Source of the DNA: Lactobacillus iners DSM 13335
GTDB lineage: Bacteria > Bacillota > Bacilli > Lactobacillales > Lactobacillaceae
NCBI RefSeq assembly: GCF_000160875.1
Contig: NZ_GG700811.1
Coordinates: 1 to 64,000, forward strand
DNA length: 64,000 nucleotides
Direction: 5' to 3'
Part shown: positions 8,670 through 17,122 of the stretch, in pieces
Layout: every line of letters starts with the position of its first letter
Numbering within the stretch: position 1 is the stretch's first letter
The notes under the pieces: model-generated
What the model saw: the letters and a program-made list of their open reading frames with translations, nothing else
What the model was told of the DNA's origin: nothing
Database searches by the model: none
Position numbers and translations under genes: made by a program

Positions 8670-9557
8670 ATGAAAGTAAGAAAAGCTGTTATACCAGCAG
8701 CAGGATTGGGAACTAGATTTTTGCCTGCAACCAAAGCTATGCCTAAAGAAATGTTGCCAATTGTTGATAAACCTACAATTCAATTTATTGTTGAAGAGGC
8801 AAAAAAATCAGGTATTGAAGATATTTTGATAGTTACAGGTAAATCTAAGAGACCTATTGAGGATCATTTTGATTCTAACCCTGAATTAGAAGCAGAGCTG
8901 AAAGCTAAGCACAAAGATTCTTTACTAGAACTTACCCAATCTATTACTAGATTAGGAGTAAATATTTATTTCACCAGACAACCGCATCCAGCTGGGTTAG
9001 GTGATGCTATATATAGAGCTCGCAGCTTTGTTGTTAATGAGCCTTTTGTAGTTATGCTGGGAGATGACTTAATGTCTGATACAGTTCCTTTAACTCAACA
9101 ATTAATTAATTGTTATAATAGGACGCACGCTTCAACTATTGCTGTAATGAAGGTACCTCATGAAGAGGTTTCTAAATATGGTGTAATTGCACCTGATGAT
9201 GAAATTGAACCAAATCTATATAATGTTAAGACATTTGTTGAAAAACCGAGTTTAGATGAAGCACCAAGTGACTTAGCAATTATTGGTAGATATCTACTTA
9301 CTCCCGAAATATTTGAGATTTTAGCTAGCCAAAAGCCTGGACGAGGTGGAGAAATTCAGCTAACTGATGCTATTGATACTATGAATAAGACGCAACGTGT
9401 ATTTGCTCATGTGTTTACTGGTGAGCGTCATGACGTCGGCAATAAAGAAGGATATTTGGAAACTTCGATTGAATATGGCTTAACACATCCAGAAACCAGC
9501 GAAGAATTAAAACAATATATTATCAAGTTAGCCGCTAAATTATCTAAATCAAAGTAA
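8670..9557 (+). CDS. galU: UTP-glucose-1-phosphate uridylyltransferase
   Basis: This 295-residue enzyme makes UDP-glucose from UTP and glucose-1-phosphate for glycolipid, teichoic-acid and Leloir pathways. The nucleotide-binding start [25 protein letters not shown], the VEKP motif ([12 protein letters not shown]) and the [10 protein letters not shown] block are characteristic. The ATG has TAGGAGGA eight bases upstream. A terminator follows immediately. Confidence 0.96.
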   Translation: MKVRKAVIPAAGLGTRFLPATKAMPKEMLPIVDKPTIQFIVEEAKKSGIEDILIVTGKSKRPIEDHFDSNPELEAELKAKHKDSLLELTQSITRLGVNIYFTRQPHPAGLGDAIYRARSFVVNEPFVVMLGDDLMSDTVPLTQQLINCYNRTHASTIAVMKVPHEEVSKYGVIAPDDEIEPNLYNVKTFVEKPSLDEAPSDLAIIGRYLLTPEIFEILASQKPGRGGEIQLTDAIDTMNKTQRVFAHVFTGERHDVGNKEGYLETSIEYGLTHPETSEELKQYIIKLAAKLSKSK

Positions 9558-9598
9558 AAAAACATAGAAGCATGGATGATCAAACTTCTATGTTTTTA
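9558..9598. terminator. Bidirectional terminator of galU and the opposing small gene
   Basis: The 11-bp stem aaacatagaag / cttctatgttt has a run of T on its 3' side and of A on its 5' side. It lies just past galU and touches the stop of the convergent gene at 9596. Confidence 0.85.
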
Positions 9599-9889
9599 TT
9601 TTAAAATTATTTGTTTCTTATCAGGTTGAATTTGCATCCCGAAGATGGAATATTCATGATTATTGATAGCAAAGTATACATTAACATTTTTATGTTTTAT
9701 TTGGCAGCAGATAGTTAGTAGTTGGTAGATAGTACGTGGATTAATTGATAGGGATGTTAATATACACTTGTTCTGTGAGAAGATAATTTTGCTGATAGGA
9801 TAATTGTTTGGATGGGTATCTTCATGAAAATAAATTTGATAATTTGAATCAACATCTTGCATTAATTGCAGCAAATTGACTAATTTCAT
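9596..9889 (-). CDS. Hypothetical protein, 97 residues
   Basis: No family is recognised. The protein is soluble, with alternating hydrophobic and polar residues suggesting mostly beta structure in the second half (NVNVYFAINNHEYSIFGMQI), and two Cys. The ATG at 9889 has a strong GGAGGT site about nine bases upstream, and the gene ends in a bidirectional terminator. Both support a real gene. Confidence 0.65.
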   Translation of the reverse strand: MKLVNLLQLMQDVDSNYQIYFHEDTHPNNYPISKIIFSQNKCILTSLSINPRTIYQLLTICCQIKHKNVNVYFAINNHEYSIFGMQIQPDKKQIILK

Positions 9890-9976
9890 AGAAAAAAACC
9901 TCCGTATAGCATATGAATAGTATTTAATGATAGATATAATATTTAATGATAACTAACAAGTATTAGGAGAAAGTTT

Positions 9977-10930
9977 ATGCAAAAAAAACATCGAAAAAAA
10001 TGTTATATTTGGTTAATTACTATTATAACAATGTTCTTTACATTATATTTAGGAGCTGGATATTATTTTTATCAAGTAGCTTTTGTACCAGGGCATAAGA
10101 GCTTTTTAAAAAAGCATAAAGCTTTAAGCAAGAGCGACCCTTTATATAAAGAAAAATTGTGGTATTTAAATTCAAAAAAGCAACAATATTCAATAAAATC
10201 TGCTGATAATAAATTACGATTAGTTGCAAATTATTTGCCTGCTTCTTCAAAAAGCTTCAAGACAGTTGTGATTTTACATGGTTATATGGGTAATAAAGAT
10301 AAAATGGGGCAATATGCAGCTTTATTTCATCAATTAGGTTATAATGTCCTTTTGCCAGATGCTCGTAGTCATGGAGCTAGTCAAGGCCATTTTATTGGAT
10401 ATGGTTGGCCTGAGCGTAATGATGTCAAAAAATGGTCGCAATATATTATTAAAAAGCAAGGTAGCAATAGTAAAATTGTTATTTTTGGATTAAGTATGGG
10501 AGCAGCAACTGCAATGATGACTAGTGGCGAAAAGTTACCAACGCAAGTTAAAGCTATTATTGAAGATTGTGGATATACAAGTATTGAGGATGAATTAAAT
10601 TACGAAGCTAATAAATTGTATAAATTGCCTTCGATGGTTGAGGTGCCAATCGTTAAGTTACTTAGTCTTAGTGTCAAGATTAAGTATGGTTATTTTTTAA
10701 GCGAAGGAAATTGTATCAAACAGCTTGAAAAAAATCATAGGCCATTTTTATTTATTCATGGTGAAAAAGACAAATTCGTTCCAATGTACATGGTATATAA
10801 AAATTATCGAGCATGTAGAGGACCTAAAGAATTGTGGGTAACTAAAAATGCGGCTCATGCTGAATCATTCCCCAAGCATCCCAAAATATATAAAAATAAA
10901 ATAGCTCAATTTTTAAATAAATATGTTTAA
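9977..10930 (+). CDS. Membrane-anchored alpha/beta hydrolase
   Basis: This 317-residue protein has a basic N-terminus and one signal-anchor segment (about residues 10-31), then an alpha/beta-hydrolase domain that should sit outside the membrane. Seen in sequence: the oxyanion-region HGYMGNK, nucleophile elbow GLSMGAA with Ser173, acid region GEKDKFVP and catalytic His in AHAES. It resembles the YqkD/FrsA-like extracellular hydrolase group in Firmicutes. Substrate is unknown; an esterase or peptidase-like role is possible. The ribosome site TAGGAGA lies eight bases upstream. Confidence 0.88.
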   Translation: MQKKHRKKCYIWLITIITMFFTLYLGAGYYFYQVAFVPGHKSFLKKHKALSKSDPLYKEKLWYLNSKKQQYSIKSADNKLRLVANYLPASSKSFKTVVILHGYMGNKDKMGQYAALFHQLGYNVLLPDARSHGASQGHFIGYGWPERNDVKKWSQYIIKKQGSNSKIVIFGLSMGAATAMMTSGEKLPTQVKAIIEDCGYTSIEDELNYEANKLYKLPSMVEVPIVKLLSLSVKIKYGYFLSEGNCIKQLEKNHRPFLFIHGEKDKFVPMYMVYKNYRACRGPKELWVTKNAAHAESFPKHPKIYKNKIAQFLNKYV

Positions 10931-10938
10931 GTTAGGCG

Positions 10939-10967
10939 TTGAAAACGCTTTAATAACTGACTATAAT
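10939..10967 (+). promoter_or_regulatory. Sigma-A promoter with no ORF downstream
   Basis: TTGAAA and TATAAT are separated by exactly 17 bases, with a predicted start near G10974. No plus-strand coding frame follows, so it most likely drives the structured RNA described next. Confidence 0.75.
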
Positions 10968-10973
10968 TTAATT

Positions 10974-11087
10974 GGAAGGAATGTTACCCATAGTTTTAAT
11001 CTTCGAATTATAGTGTTTTTTGACAGATTCTCTTATTAAATGAATGACATAATATTTAGAAGGTATTTTCCTTCCGTGCCTTTTTTT
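10974..11087 (+). ncRNA. Candidate small structured RNA, about 114 nt
   Basis: The transcript predicted from the promoter at 10939-10967 begins GGAAGGAA (10974-10981), which is a perfect complement of TTCCTTCC at 11068-11075. After a small internal loop, TACC (10985-10988) pairs with GGTA (11062-11065), so the two ends close into a 12-bp terminal helix. An internal hairpin with loop CUUCGA lies around 10992-11013. T7 follows at 11081-11087. A second, stronger terminator at 11090-11117 backs it up. It is too short for 6S RNA and lacks the SRP RNA consensus loop, so I cannot assign it to a known family. Confidence 0.6.
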
Positions 11088-11089
11088 AG

Positions 11090-11117
11090 CAAGTTGTGTA
11101 TAACAACTTGTTTTTTT
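11090..11117 (+). terminator. Strong intrinsic terminator after the candidate RNA
   Basis: The perfect 8-bp stem caagttgt / acaacttg with a 5-base loop is followed by T7. Confidence 0.88.
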
Positions 11118-11125
11118 ATATATAA

Positions 11126-11158
11126 AAAAACTCTTTATCATAGTGAAAAAGAGTTTTA
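11126..11158 (-). terminator. Terminator of rlmD
   Basis: On the minus strand, aaaactcttt pairs with aaagagtttt and is followed by a T run. It lies 15 bases past the rlmD stop. Confidence 0.85.
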
Positions 11159-11172
11159 ATTATATCAAATGT

Positions 11173-12546
11173 CTATTTACGTAACACTAATTTTGCAATT
11201 CCTTCCCAGCGAGGTGTTTGCGGCATCATATCTACTGGCTGTATTAAACGAACATCATATGCTTGGCTTAATAGGACTAAATCACGTGCTAAAGTCGATG
11301 GATTACATGAAATATAAACAAAGTCTTTAGGCTTGCAAGTTAAAAGCGTCTTAACTAATTGCTTGTTTAGTCCAGTACGCGGTGGGTCTACAATTAAAGC
11401 ATCTATAGCGATACCATCTTTTTGCATTTGTGGTAAGATTTTCTCTACGCTACCATTGATGTATTCAGCATTTTTTACATTGTTTAAACGACAATTAAAT
11501 TGTGCATCTGCTATTGCTTCAGGAATGGATTCAATACCAATTACTTGTTTGACTTTTTCACTAGCTAAAATACCTAATGTTCCTACACCAGCGTACGCAT
11601 CAACAAGAATAGAATTAGCATTTAGTTCGAGATAGTTTAATGCTGTTGAGTAGAGTACTTCAGTTTGCTCAGGATTTAGCTGGAAAAATGCTCGAGGTGA
11701 GAGAATAAATTTCTTATTTAATATCTGTTCGGTAATATAATTTTTCCCTATCAGCTTAGTTGTTTTATTACCCCAAACTAATGGGTTATTCCATTGGCTT
11801 TCATTTTGAAATACAGATACCACATTTTCTAGTTCAATGATTTTTTCTGCCAACTTATCTAAATTCTTAATATTCTTACCGATAGTAACTAATGTTACTT
11901 GAATTTCATCTGTAGCATGAGATTGACGAACAACTACAGTCTTAAGACCATCTTTTTTATATCGACTATCAGCGATTGCAATGTGCATTTTTTCAATCAA
12001 TTTTTTGATAGCAAACTCTATCTTTTGTGTATTTTTTGACTGGGTAGGCATGATTGGTAAGTCAATTATTTTTTGGCTCTTTGGAGCATACATTCCTAAT
12101 GAAATTTTATTTTTAATACTTTCAATTTGGTATTGAGCCTTGTTACGATAATACCATTGCTTGGGTGCAGGAATGGTATTTTTGACTTTTATTTTCTGAT
12201 AATTACGTGGATGAAATTTTAATAAGCTGTCTTTAATCAATTCTTTTTTAAATAATAATTGACTGTCATAATCAAGGTGGGCTAATTCTAATCCACCAGT
12301 TTCTGGATTGACATTTTTAGGAAATGCAACTCGATGAGGTGATTTTTCTTTGATTCTGATTAATTCACCCTCTAAATATTTTGGAAAAGTTTCGGTGATT
12401 TTAGCTACAACTACTTCTCCTGGTAAAGCATTCGGAATAAAGATTATTTTTTTCTTATAGTATCCGATACCTTCACCGTTGATTCCTAGCCGTTTTATAG
12501 TGATAATTACATCTTTTTCAGATGTGATTTGATTATTTTTTTTCAA
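11173..12546 (-). CDS. rlmD: 23S rRNA (uracil-C5)-methyltransferase, RumA/RlmD family
   Basis: This 457-residue SAM-dependent enzyme forms 5-methyluridine in 23S rRNA (or tRNA in some relatives). An N-terminal TRAM-like domain (about residues 14-70, IKRLGINGEGIGYY) is followed by the methyltransferase core: FFQLNPEQTEVLY, AYAGVGTLGILAS SAM site, VDPPRTGL and the catalytic Cys in SCNPSTLARD. The frame has an ATG at 12558, but the -10 box ends ten bases before it, while TTG at 12546 has GAGG seven bases upstream, so TTG is preferred. Firmicute genomes often carry two paralogues; which uracil this one modifies is not evident. Confidence 0.9.
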   Translation of the reverse strand: MKKNNQITSEKDVIITIKRLGINGEGIGYYKKKIIFIPNALPGEVVVAKITETFPKYLEGELIRIKEKSPHRVAFPKNVNPETGGLELAHLDYDSQLLFKKELIKDSLLKFHPRNYQKIKVKNTIPAPKQWYYRNKAQYQIESIKNKISLGMYAPKSQKIIDLPIMPTQSKNTQKIEFAIKKLIEKMHIAIADSRYKKDGLKTVVVRQSHATDEIQVTLVTIGKNIKNLDKLAEKIIELENVVSVFQNESQWNNPLVWGNKTTKLIGKNYITEQILNKKFILSPRAFFQLNPEQTEVLYSTALNYLELNANSILVDAYAGVGTLGILASEKVKQVIGIESIPEAIADAQFNCRLNNVKNAEYINGSVEKILPQMQKDGIAIDALIVDPPRTGLNKQLVKTLLTCKPKDFVYISCNPSTLARDLVLLSQAYDVRLIQPVDMMPQTPRWEGIAKLVLRK

Positions 12547-12567
12547 AATATGCCTCATTTCGTATAT

Positions 12568-12596
12568 ATTATATAAGGTAACTATATTAATGATAA
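12568..12596 (-). promoter_or_regulatory. Promoter of rlmD
   Basis: On the minus strand, TTATCA and TATAAT are separated by 17 bases. The predicted start near 12561 leaves a very short leader ending in GAGG and then TTG at 12546. Confidence 0.6.
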
Positions 12597-12653
12597 GCTC
12601 TAATTAAATCTTGAACAAGAGCTTGAAGTAAAACTTTTTAGAAAGAAGAAAAA

Positions 12654-13469
12654 ATGGCAATTATAACTAATGTTAGTACTCAGAAACAAAAAAAACGTTA
12701 TAATATTTTTTTGGATGGTCAATATGCTTTTAGTGTTAGCGAAAACATATTAATAAAAAAACGGCTATTTAAAGGCACAAATTTAACCGATGAACAAATT
12801 GCAGAAATTAAACAAGCTGAATTAGATCAAAGGACTTTAAATTTAGCACAAGATTTTCTTAGCTATCAAATGAGGACGGTTAATGAAGTATGCATTTATT
12901 TGCGTCAAAAAGGGGTCAGTGAGACCGCTATTAAAGTTGCTATAGCTGATTTAAAAAAACTAAAGTTATTAGATGATCAAAATTATGTAAAATTATATGT
13001 TAATAATAATTTGCAAATTGGCAAGGAGGGTCCTAATAGTATTAGGCATAAGTTACTTAATAAGGGCGTAGACAATAAGTTGATTGAAAATGTATTAAGT
13101 AGTTATGATAATATAGATTGGGTTGATCCAGGAATTAGATTGGTTAAATCTATGTCAAATAAGTTAGGAAAATTATCTACTAAAGCTATTATTCAAAAAA
13201 CTAAGTTAAAATTGATGCAACATGGATTTAGCTCGGATCAATTAGATTTGGTAATTGAACAACTCGATTTATCTAATAATAGTGATGAACAACTTGAAGC
13301 TTTAATTAAGGAGGGAATTAAAGCTTACAAGAAATATGCACAGGAGCCTGATTTTAAACGTAATCAAAAAATAAGGCGATATTTATTTACACATGGGTTT
13401 GATAGTACAGAAATAGATCAGTTTTTGGATGGGCAAATAATTGATTTTAATAGTCTTGAAGATTATTAA
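12654..13469 (+). CDS. recX: Regulatory protein RecX
   Basis: This 271-residue protein modulates RecA filaments. It has the long lactic-acid-bacterial form (E. coli RecX is 166). The N-terminal extension YNIFLDGQYAFSVSENIL and the repeated three-helix units around residues 60-110 (QMRTVNEVCIYLRQKG), 115-160 (NNLQIGKEGPNSIRHKLLNKGV) and 180-270 (QKTKLKLMQHGFSSDQLDLV; QKIRRYLFTHGFDSTEID) match the family. It is divergent from rlmD and followed after 20 bases by an unknown gene. Confidence 0.92.
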   Translation: MAIITNVSTQKQKKRYNIFLDGQYAFSVSENILIKKRLFKGTNLTDEQIAEIKQAELDQRTLNLAQDFLSYQMRTVNEVCIYLRQKGVSETAIKVAIADLKKLKLLDDQNYVKLYVNNNLQIGKEGPNSIRHKLLNKGVDNKLIENVLSSYDNIDWVDPGIRLVKSMSNKLGKLSTKAIIQKTKLKLMQHGFSSDQLDLVIEQLDLSNNSDEQLEALIKEGIKAYKKYAQEPDFKRNQKIRRYLFTHGFDSTEIDQFLDGQIIDFNSLEDY

Positions 13470-13488
13470 GTGAAAGGAATGTAAAAAA

Positions 13489-13980
13489 ATGGAAATTATA
13501 CAGAAACAAGCTTGTACGATGATTGGTAAAGTATTTTTACCTACTGATATTGATGAGCAACGATCATATGCTGCAGCTATTCAGCAAGTAGAAAATGATA
13601 TTAATTTTGTTAACTTTTTAAAAGAAAATAATTTGGAACATCAACGGGCTGCGTTATATGTATTTGCTCCAGATAGTTTTATGTATTGGTATGGTGTAGT
13701 TGTGCACCAGCTTCCGAATGAGTTGAAGGGATTAAGACAATTTGGTCTACCATCTTGTAAGGTAGCAAATTATATAACTGAATCACAAAATTTAACTCAC
13801 TTTTTGGCTCCAGTAAATCAAACGATACCAATGTTTTTAGATAAGTTAAATAAGGAAAATGTAACTTATCATGAAAATTTGGGTGAAAGTGATGTTCCAT
13901 ATATTTTAGAAGAATTAGATTTGGATACAAAAAAACTGACACAGTCGCTATATCTGGATGCCAGTGATTTAAGTAAATAA
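13489..13980 (+). CDS. Hypothetical protein, 163 residues
   Basis: I do not recognise this protein. It is soluble and acidic, with no membrane segment. A central aromatic stretch (DSFMYWYGVVVHQLP) suggests a small-molecule-binding or sensor fold such as GyrI-like, but I see no firm signature. It follows recX by 20 bases with its own AAAGGAATG ribosome site and probably shares its transcript. It converges with the next gene with only three bases between the stops. Confidence 0.65.
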   Translation: MEIIQKQACTMIGKVFLPTDIDEQRSYAAAIQQVENDINFVNFLKENNLEHQRAALYVFAPDSFMYWYGVVVHQLPNELKGLRQFGLPSCKVANYITESQNLTHFLAPVNQTIPMFLDKLNKENVTYHENLGESDVPYILEELDLDTKKLTQSLYLDASDLSK

Positions 13981-13983
13981 ATT

Positions 13984-14430
13984 TTATATTGATAAGTTAT
14001 CATACTCGATATACGCACCAATGCAGGTTGATATGAGCATGATTAACAAGATGATGCCAGTAACTTTATCGATTATAATTGATAAAGGTAAAATATGGCG
14101 AATAATAATAGTTGCTAATAAGCATAAAATGAAGTCTAAGGCGATATTACCTATCAAAAATATTTTGCGGCGTCTAATACTAAAAAAACGAAATATTTGT
14201 TTGAGTAGTTGGCTGGAAATATTTTCTGATACTAAATCTAGAGGTCGCTGAATAGTTGCTTTGATAGCAAACATAATCAAGGCACCAATAAATGCTCCTA
14301 CAGCACTACGCCATGCATTTGCAGAATGATAAACTAGGGCATTATAGCAGGAACCGATAAGAGCTAGACTACAAAGATATGGTATTAGTAATAAAAAAAC
14401 AAATACGAGATAAATTCTTACTTTTTTCAT
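13984..14430 (-). CDS. Four-TM membrane protein, unknown
   Basis: This 148-residue protein has four hydrophobic segments, approximately residues 6-27, 39-58, 93-112 and 119-140, with a basic loop between the second and third pairs (RFFSIRRRK). The frame runs back to 14457, but the ATG at 14430 has a GAGGTTT site upstream, so it is the better start. No family is recognised. It is divergent from the CorC-like gene at 14538. Confidence 0.65.
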   Translation of the reverse strand: MKKVRIYLVFVFLLLIPYLCSLALIGSCYNALVYHSANAWRSAVGAFIGALIMFAIKATIQRPLDLVSENISSQLLKQIFRFFSIRRRKIFLIGNIALDFILCLLATIIIRHILPLSIIIDKVTGIILLIMLISTCIGAYIEYDNLSI

Positions 14431-14537
14431 AAATAAAACCTCATTTCTTGACATCATTCTAACATATAACCTCTTTATGATATAATATTTTTAAACATTG
14501 AATATTTATTTTTGTACAGAAAAGAGAGAAAAAAACA

Positions 14538-15413
14538 ATGAGTACAGACCCCGGTGCGGGAGATTTTTTTAGTAAATTACGAGCAAAGTTTCAAGCAGAT
14601 GAAGATATTGATGCGGATCAAGAATTAACGTTGAAATTGGATGAGTTTTATAAGGCTCATGCAATTGATGAGCTTGAATATTCGATGATTCAGGGTGTTA
14701 TTAATTTTAAAGAAAAAATAGCACGTGAAGTTATGGTTCCTAGAACTGATGCTTTTATGGTTGATAAGCATGATGATTTTCAAAAAAATTTAGTCGAGAT
14801 TTTGCGTGAACCATATTCGCGAGTTCCCGTTTATGATGGTGATAAAGATAAGATAGTGGGGGTTATTCATATTCGCACTGTTTTAAGAAAAGCATTTGAA
14901 TTAGGCTTTGATCATCTTAGTTATGAAGATGTGATGTTTGATCCGCTTTATGCACCTGAAACCGTTGAATTAAAGGATTTATTGATTGAAATGCAACAAA
15001 CCCAACGTCAATTAGCTATTCTTACTGACGAATATGGTGGGGTGGTCGGACTTGTTACAATTGAAGATTTGATTGAAGAAATAGTCGGTAATATTGATGA
15101 TGAAACTGACGTTGCACAGGTACTATTTCACAAAATATCAGAAAATAAATATGTTATTAGTGGCAAGATGACGTTAGATGATTTTAATGAGGAATTTGAT
15201 ACTGATCTTGAAATGGAAGATGTTGATACTATTGCTGGATATGTGATTACTAAATTAGGATTGATTCCTGGCAAGGGCGAAAAATTGAGTGTTAAGTTAG
15301 ATGACGGTATAATTTTAACTACTAGAAGGATGAGGGGTTCACGATTACAAACATTGTTATTAACTTTGCCTAAGACAGATACAAAAAATACAAAGGAAGA
15401 TATTGAGGATTAA
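14538..15413 (+). CDS. CorC-like CBS-pair protein lacking DUF21
   Basis: This 291-residue soluble protein has two CBS domains over about residues 60-190 ([38 protein letters not shown]) and a CorC_HlyC domain in the last 90 residues. It lacks the transmembrane DUF21 domain present in the relative at 1370-2713. Proteins of this form act in divalent-cation homeostasis with a membrane partner. Its stop codon overlaps the prfC start by one base (TAATG), showing translational coupling with prfC. Confidence 0.88.
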   Translation: MSTDPGAGDFFSKLRAKFQADEDIDADQELTLKLDEFYKAHAIDELEYSMIQGVINFKEKIAREVMVPRTDAFMVDKHDDFQKNLVEILREPYSRVPVYDGDKDKIVGVIHIRTVLRKAFELGFDHLSYEDVMFDPLYAPETVELKDLLIEMQQTQRQLAILTDEYGGVVGLVTIEDLIEEIVGNIDDETDVAQVLFHKISENKYVISGKMTLDDFNEEFDTDLEMEDVDTIAGYVITKLGLIPGKGEKLSVKLDDGIILTTRRMRGSRLQTLLLTLPKTDTKNTKEDIED

Positions 15414-16984
15414 TGAATAAGTTAACAGAAAAAGTAAATTCACGTCGTACATTTGCGATTATTTCTCACCCAGATGCTGGTAAAACTACAATTACTGAAC
15501 AGATGTTATTATTTGGTGGTATTATTAGGAACGCTGGAACTGTTAAGGCTCGCAAGAGTGGACATTATGCGACTAGTGATTGGATGGAAATTGAAAAAAA
15601 GCGTGGTATTTCCGTAACCAGTTCAGTAATGCAATTTGAATATGACAATAAAAGAATTAATATTTTGGATACACCAGGTCACCAGGACTTCTCTGAGGAT
15701 ACATATAGAACATTGATGGCAGTTGATGCTGCGGTGATGGTTATCGATAGTGCCAAAGGTGTTGAACCACAAACTAAGAAGCTTTTTAAAGTTGTCAAAA
15801 AACGTGGTATACCTATTTTTACTTTTATGAATAAGTTAGATCGTGATGGACGTGATCCATTAGATTTGACAGCAGAACTGGAAGATTTGTTGGATATCGA
15901 ATGTGTTGCTATGAATTGGCCTATAGGAATGGGTAAGCAACTCAAGGGCTTATATGATCTTGCCAATAAACGTGTTGAACTATATCGTCATGAAGATGAT
16001 TCAGATCGCTTTTTGCCACTTAATGAAGATGGCACTTTAGATAATAATATAGCATTAAGTCATGACAGTCTCTTTGAATCTACTTTAGCGGACATTGAAT
16101 TGTTGAAAGAAGCTGGAAATAATTTTGATCTGGATAAAATATTAAGAGGTGATCAAACCCCTGTATTTTTTGGATCAGCTTTGGCTAATTTTGGTGTAGA
16201 AACATTTTTGAAAAGTTTCGTTGAGTTAGCTCCTGCTCCTAAAGAACATGAATTAATTGATAATACTACAATTGCTGCTGATGATGATGAATTTTCGGGC
16301 TTTGTTTTTAAGATTCAAGCTAATATGAATCCAAATCATCGTGATCGAATTGCATTTATCAGAATTGGTAGTGGTGAGTTTCAAAAAGGTATGGATGTTA
16401 CATTAGCTAGAACTAATAAAGTTATTCGATTGAATAATGCTACAGAATTCATGTCAAGTAGTAGAGTGCAAGTTTCAGAAGCTGTCGCTGGGGATATTAT
16501 TGGTTTATATGATACTGGTAATTTCCAGATTGGTGATAGTATTTATGCTGGTAAGAAAAAAATTGAATATCCAGAATTACCACAATTTACACCAGAAATA
16601 TTTATGAGAGTTACAGCTAAAAATGTGATGAAACAAAAGTCATTTCACAAAGGAATGACGCAATTAGTTCAAGAAGGTGCCGTTCAGTTGTATCGTGGAT
16701 ATGCGACAGATGATTATATATTAGGTGCTGTTGGACAATTACAATTTGAAGTTTTTGCATTTAGAATGAAGAATGAATATAACTCGGAAGTAGAATTAAC
16801 ATCACTTGGCGGACGTGTAGCACGTTGGATTAATCCGGACCAATTAGATCCAAAAATGTCATCATCTCGAAACTTGTTGGTGAAAGATAGAGAAGGAGAA
16901 CCTTTATTTTTATTTGAAAATTCTTTTGCTGAACGTTGGTTTAAGGACAAATATCCTGATGTGGAATTGACTTCCAAACTATAA
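15413..16984 (+). CDS. prfC: Peptide chain release factor 3
   Basis: This 523-residue GTPase recycles RF1/RF2 from the ribosome after peptide release. G1 is [10 protein letters not shown] (about residues 17-26), G3 [15 protein letters not shown]4 [10 protein letters not shown], with effector segment [14 protein letters not shown] and the RF3-specific C-terminal domain ([19 protein letters not shown]). Length fits the family (about 525). It overlaps the previous gene by one base. No obvious terminator separates it from the SIR2 gene downstream. Confidence 0.95.
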   Translation: MNKLTEKVNSRRTFAIISHPDAGKTTITEQMLLFGGIIRNAGTVKARKSGHYATSDWMEIEKKRGISVTSSVMQFEYDNKRINILDTPGHQDFSEDTYRTLMAVDAAVMVIDSAKGVEPQTKKLFKVVKKRGIPIFTFMNKLDRDGRDPLDLTAELEDLLDIECVAMNWPIGMGKQLKGLYDLANKRVELYRHEDDSDRFLPLNEDGTLDNNIALSHDSLFESTLADIELLKEAGNNFDLDKILRGDQTPVFFGSALANFGVETFLKSFVELAPAPKEHELIDNTTIAADDDEFSGFVFKIQANMNPNHRDRIAFIRIGSGEFQKGMDVTLARTNKVIRLNNATEFMSSSRVQVSEAVAGDIIGLYDTGNFQIGDSIYAGKKKIEYPELPQFTPEIFMRVTAKNVMKQKSFHKGMTQLVQEGAVQLYRGYATDDYILGAVGQLQFEVFAFRMKNEYNSEVELTSLGGRVARWINPDQLDPKMSSSRNLLVKDREGEPLFLFENSFAERWFKDKYPDVELTSKL

Positions 16985-17049
16985 GATTTATACGCAGTTA
17001 GAAATATAGAATGCCTTGATGTGTTTTATGTTTCTTTTTTTGCTCTAAA

Positions 17050-17079
17050 TTGTAGGAAAATAGGTGAAAAAAATATAAT
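17050..17079 (+). promoter_or_regulatory. Possible promoter of the SIR2 gene
   Basis: TTGTAG and TATAAT are separated by 18 bases, 44 bases before the SIR2 ATG. The -35 matches only partly, so confidence is moderate. Confidence 0.45.
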
Positions 17080-17122
17080 ATAATAAAATATGACAGCATA
17101 GTTTGTTAGAAAGTCAGATATT

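Noticed and set aside
10974-11087. SRP RNA or 6S RNA for the intergenic transcript
   Set aside because: The GGAAGGAA at the 5' end recalls the SRP loop but lies in a terminal helix, and the rest of the SRP consensus is absent; the length is too short for 6S RNA.
11333-11635. Plus-strand 100-codon frame inside rlmD
   Set aside because: Antisense to the conserved methyltransferase core; shadow frame.
14448-14486. TTGACA and TATAAT upstream of the CorC-like gene as a promoter
   Set aside because: The boxes are 27 bases apart, too far for sigma-A.
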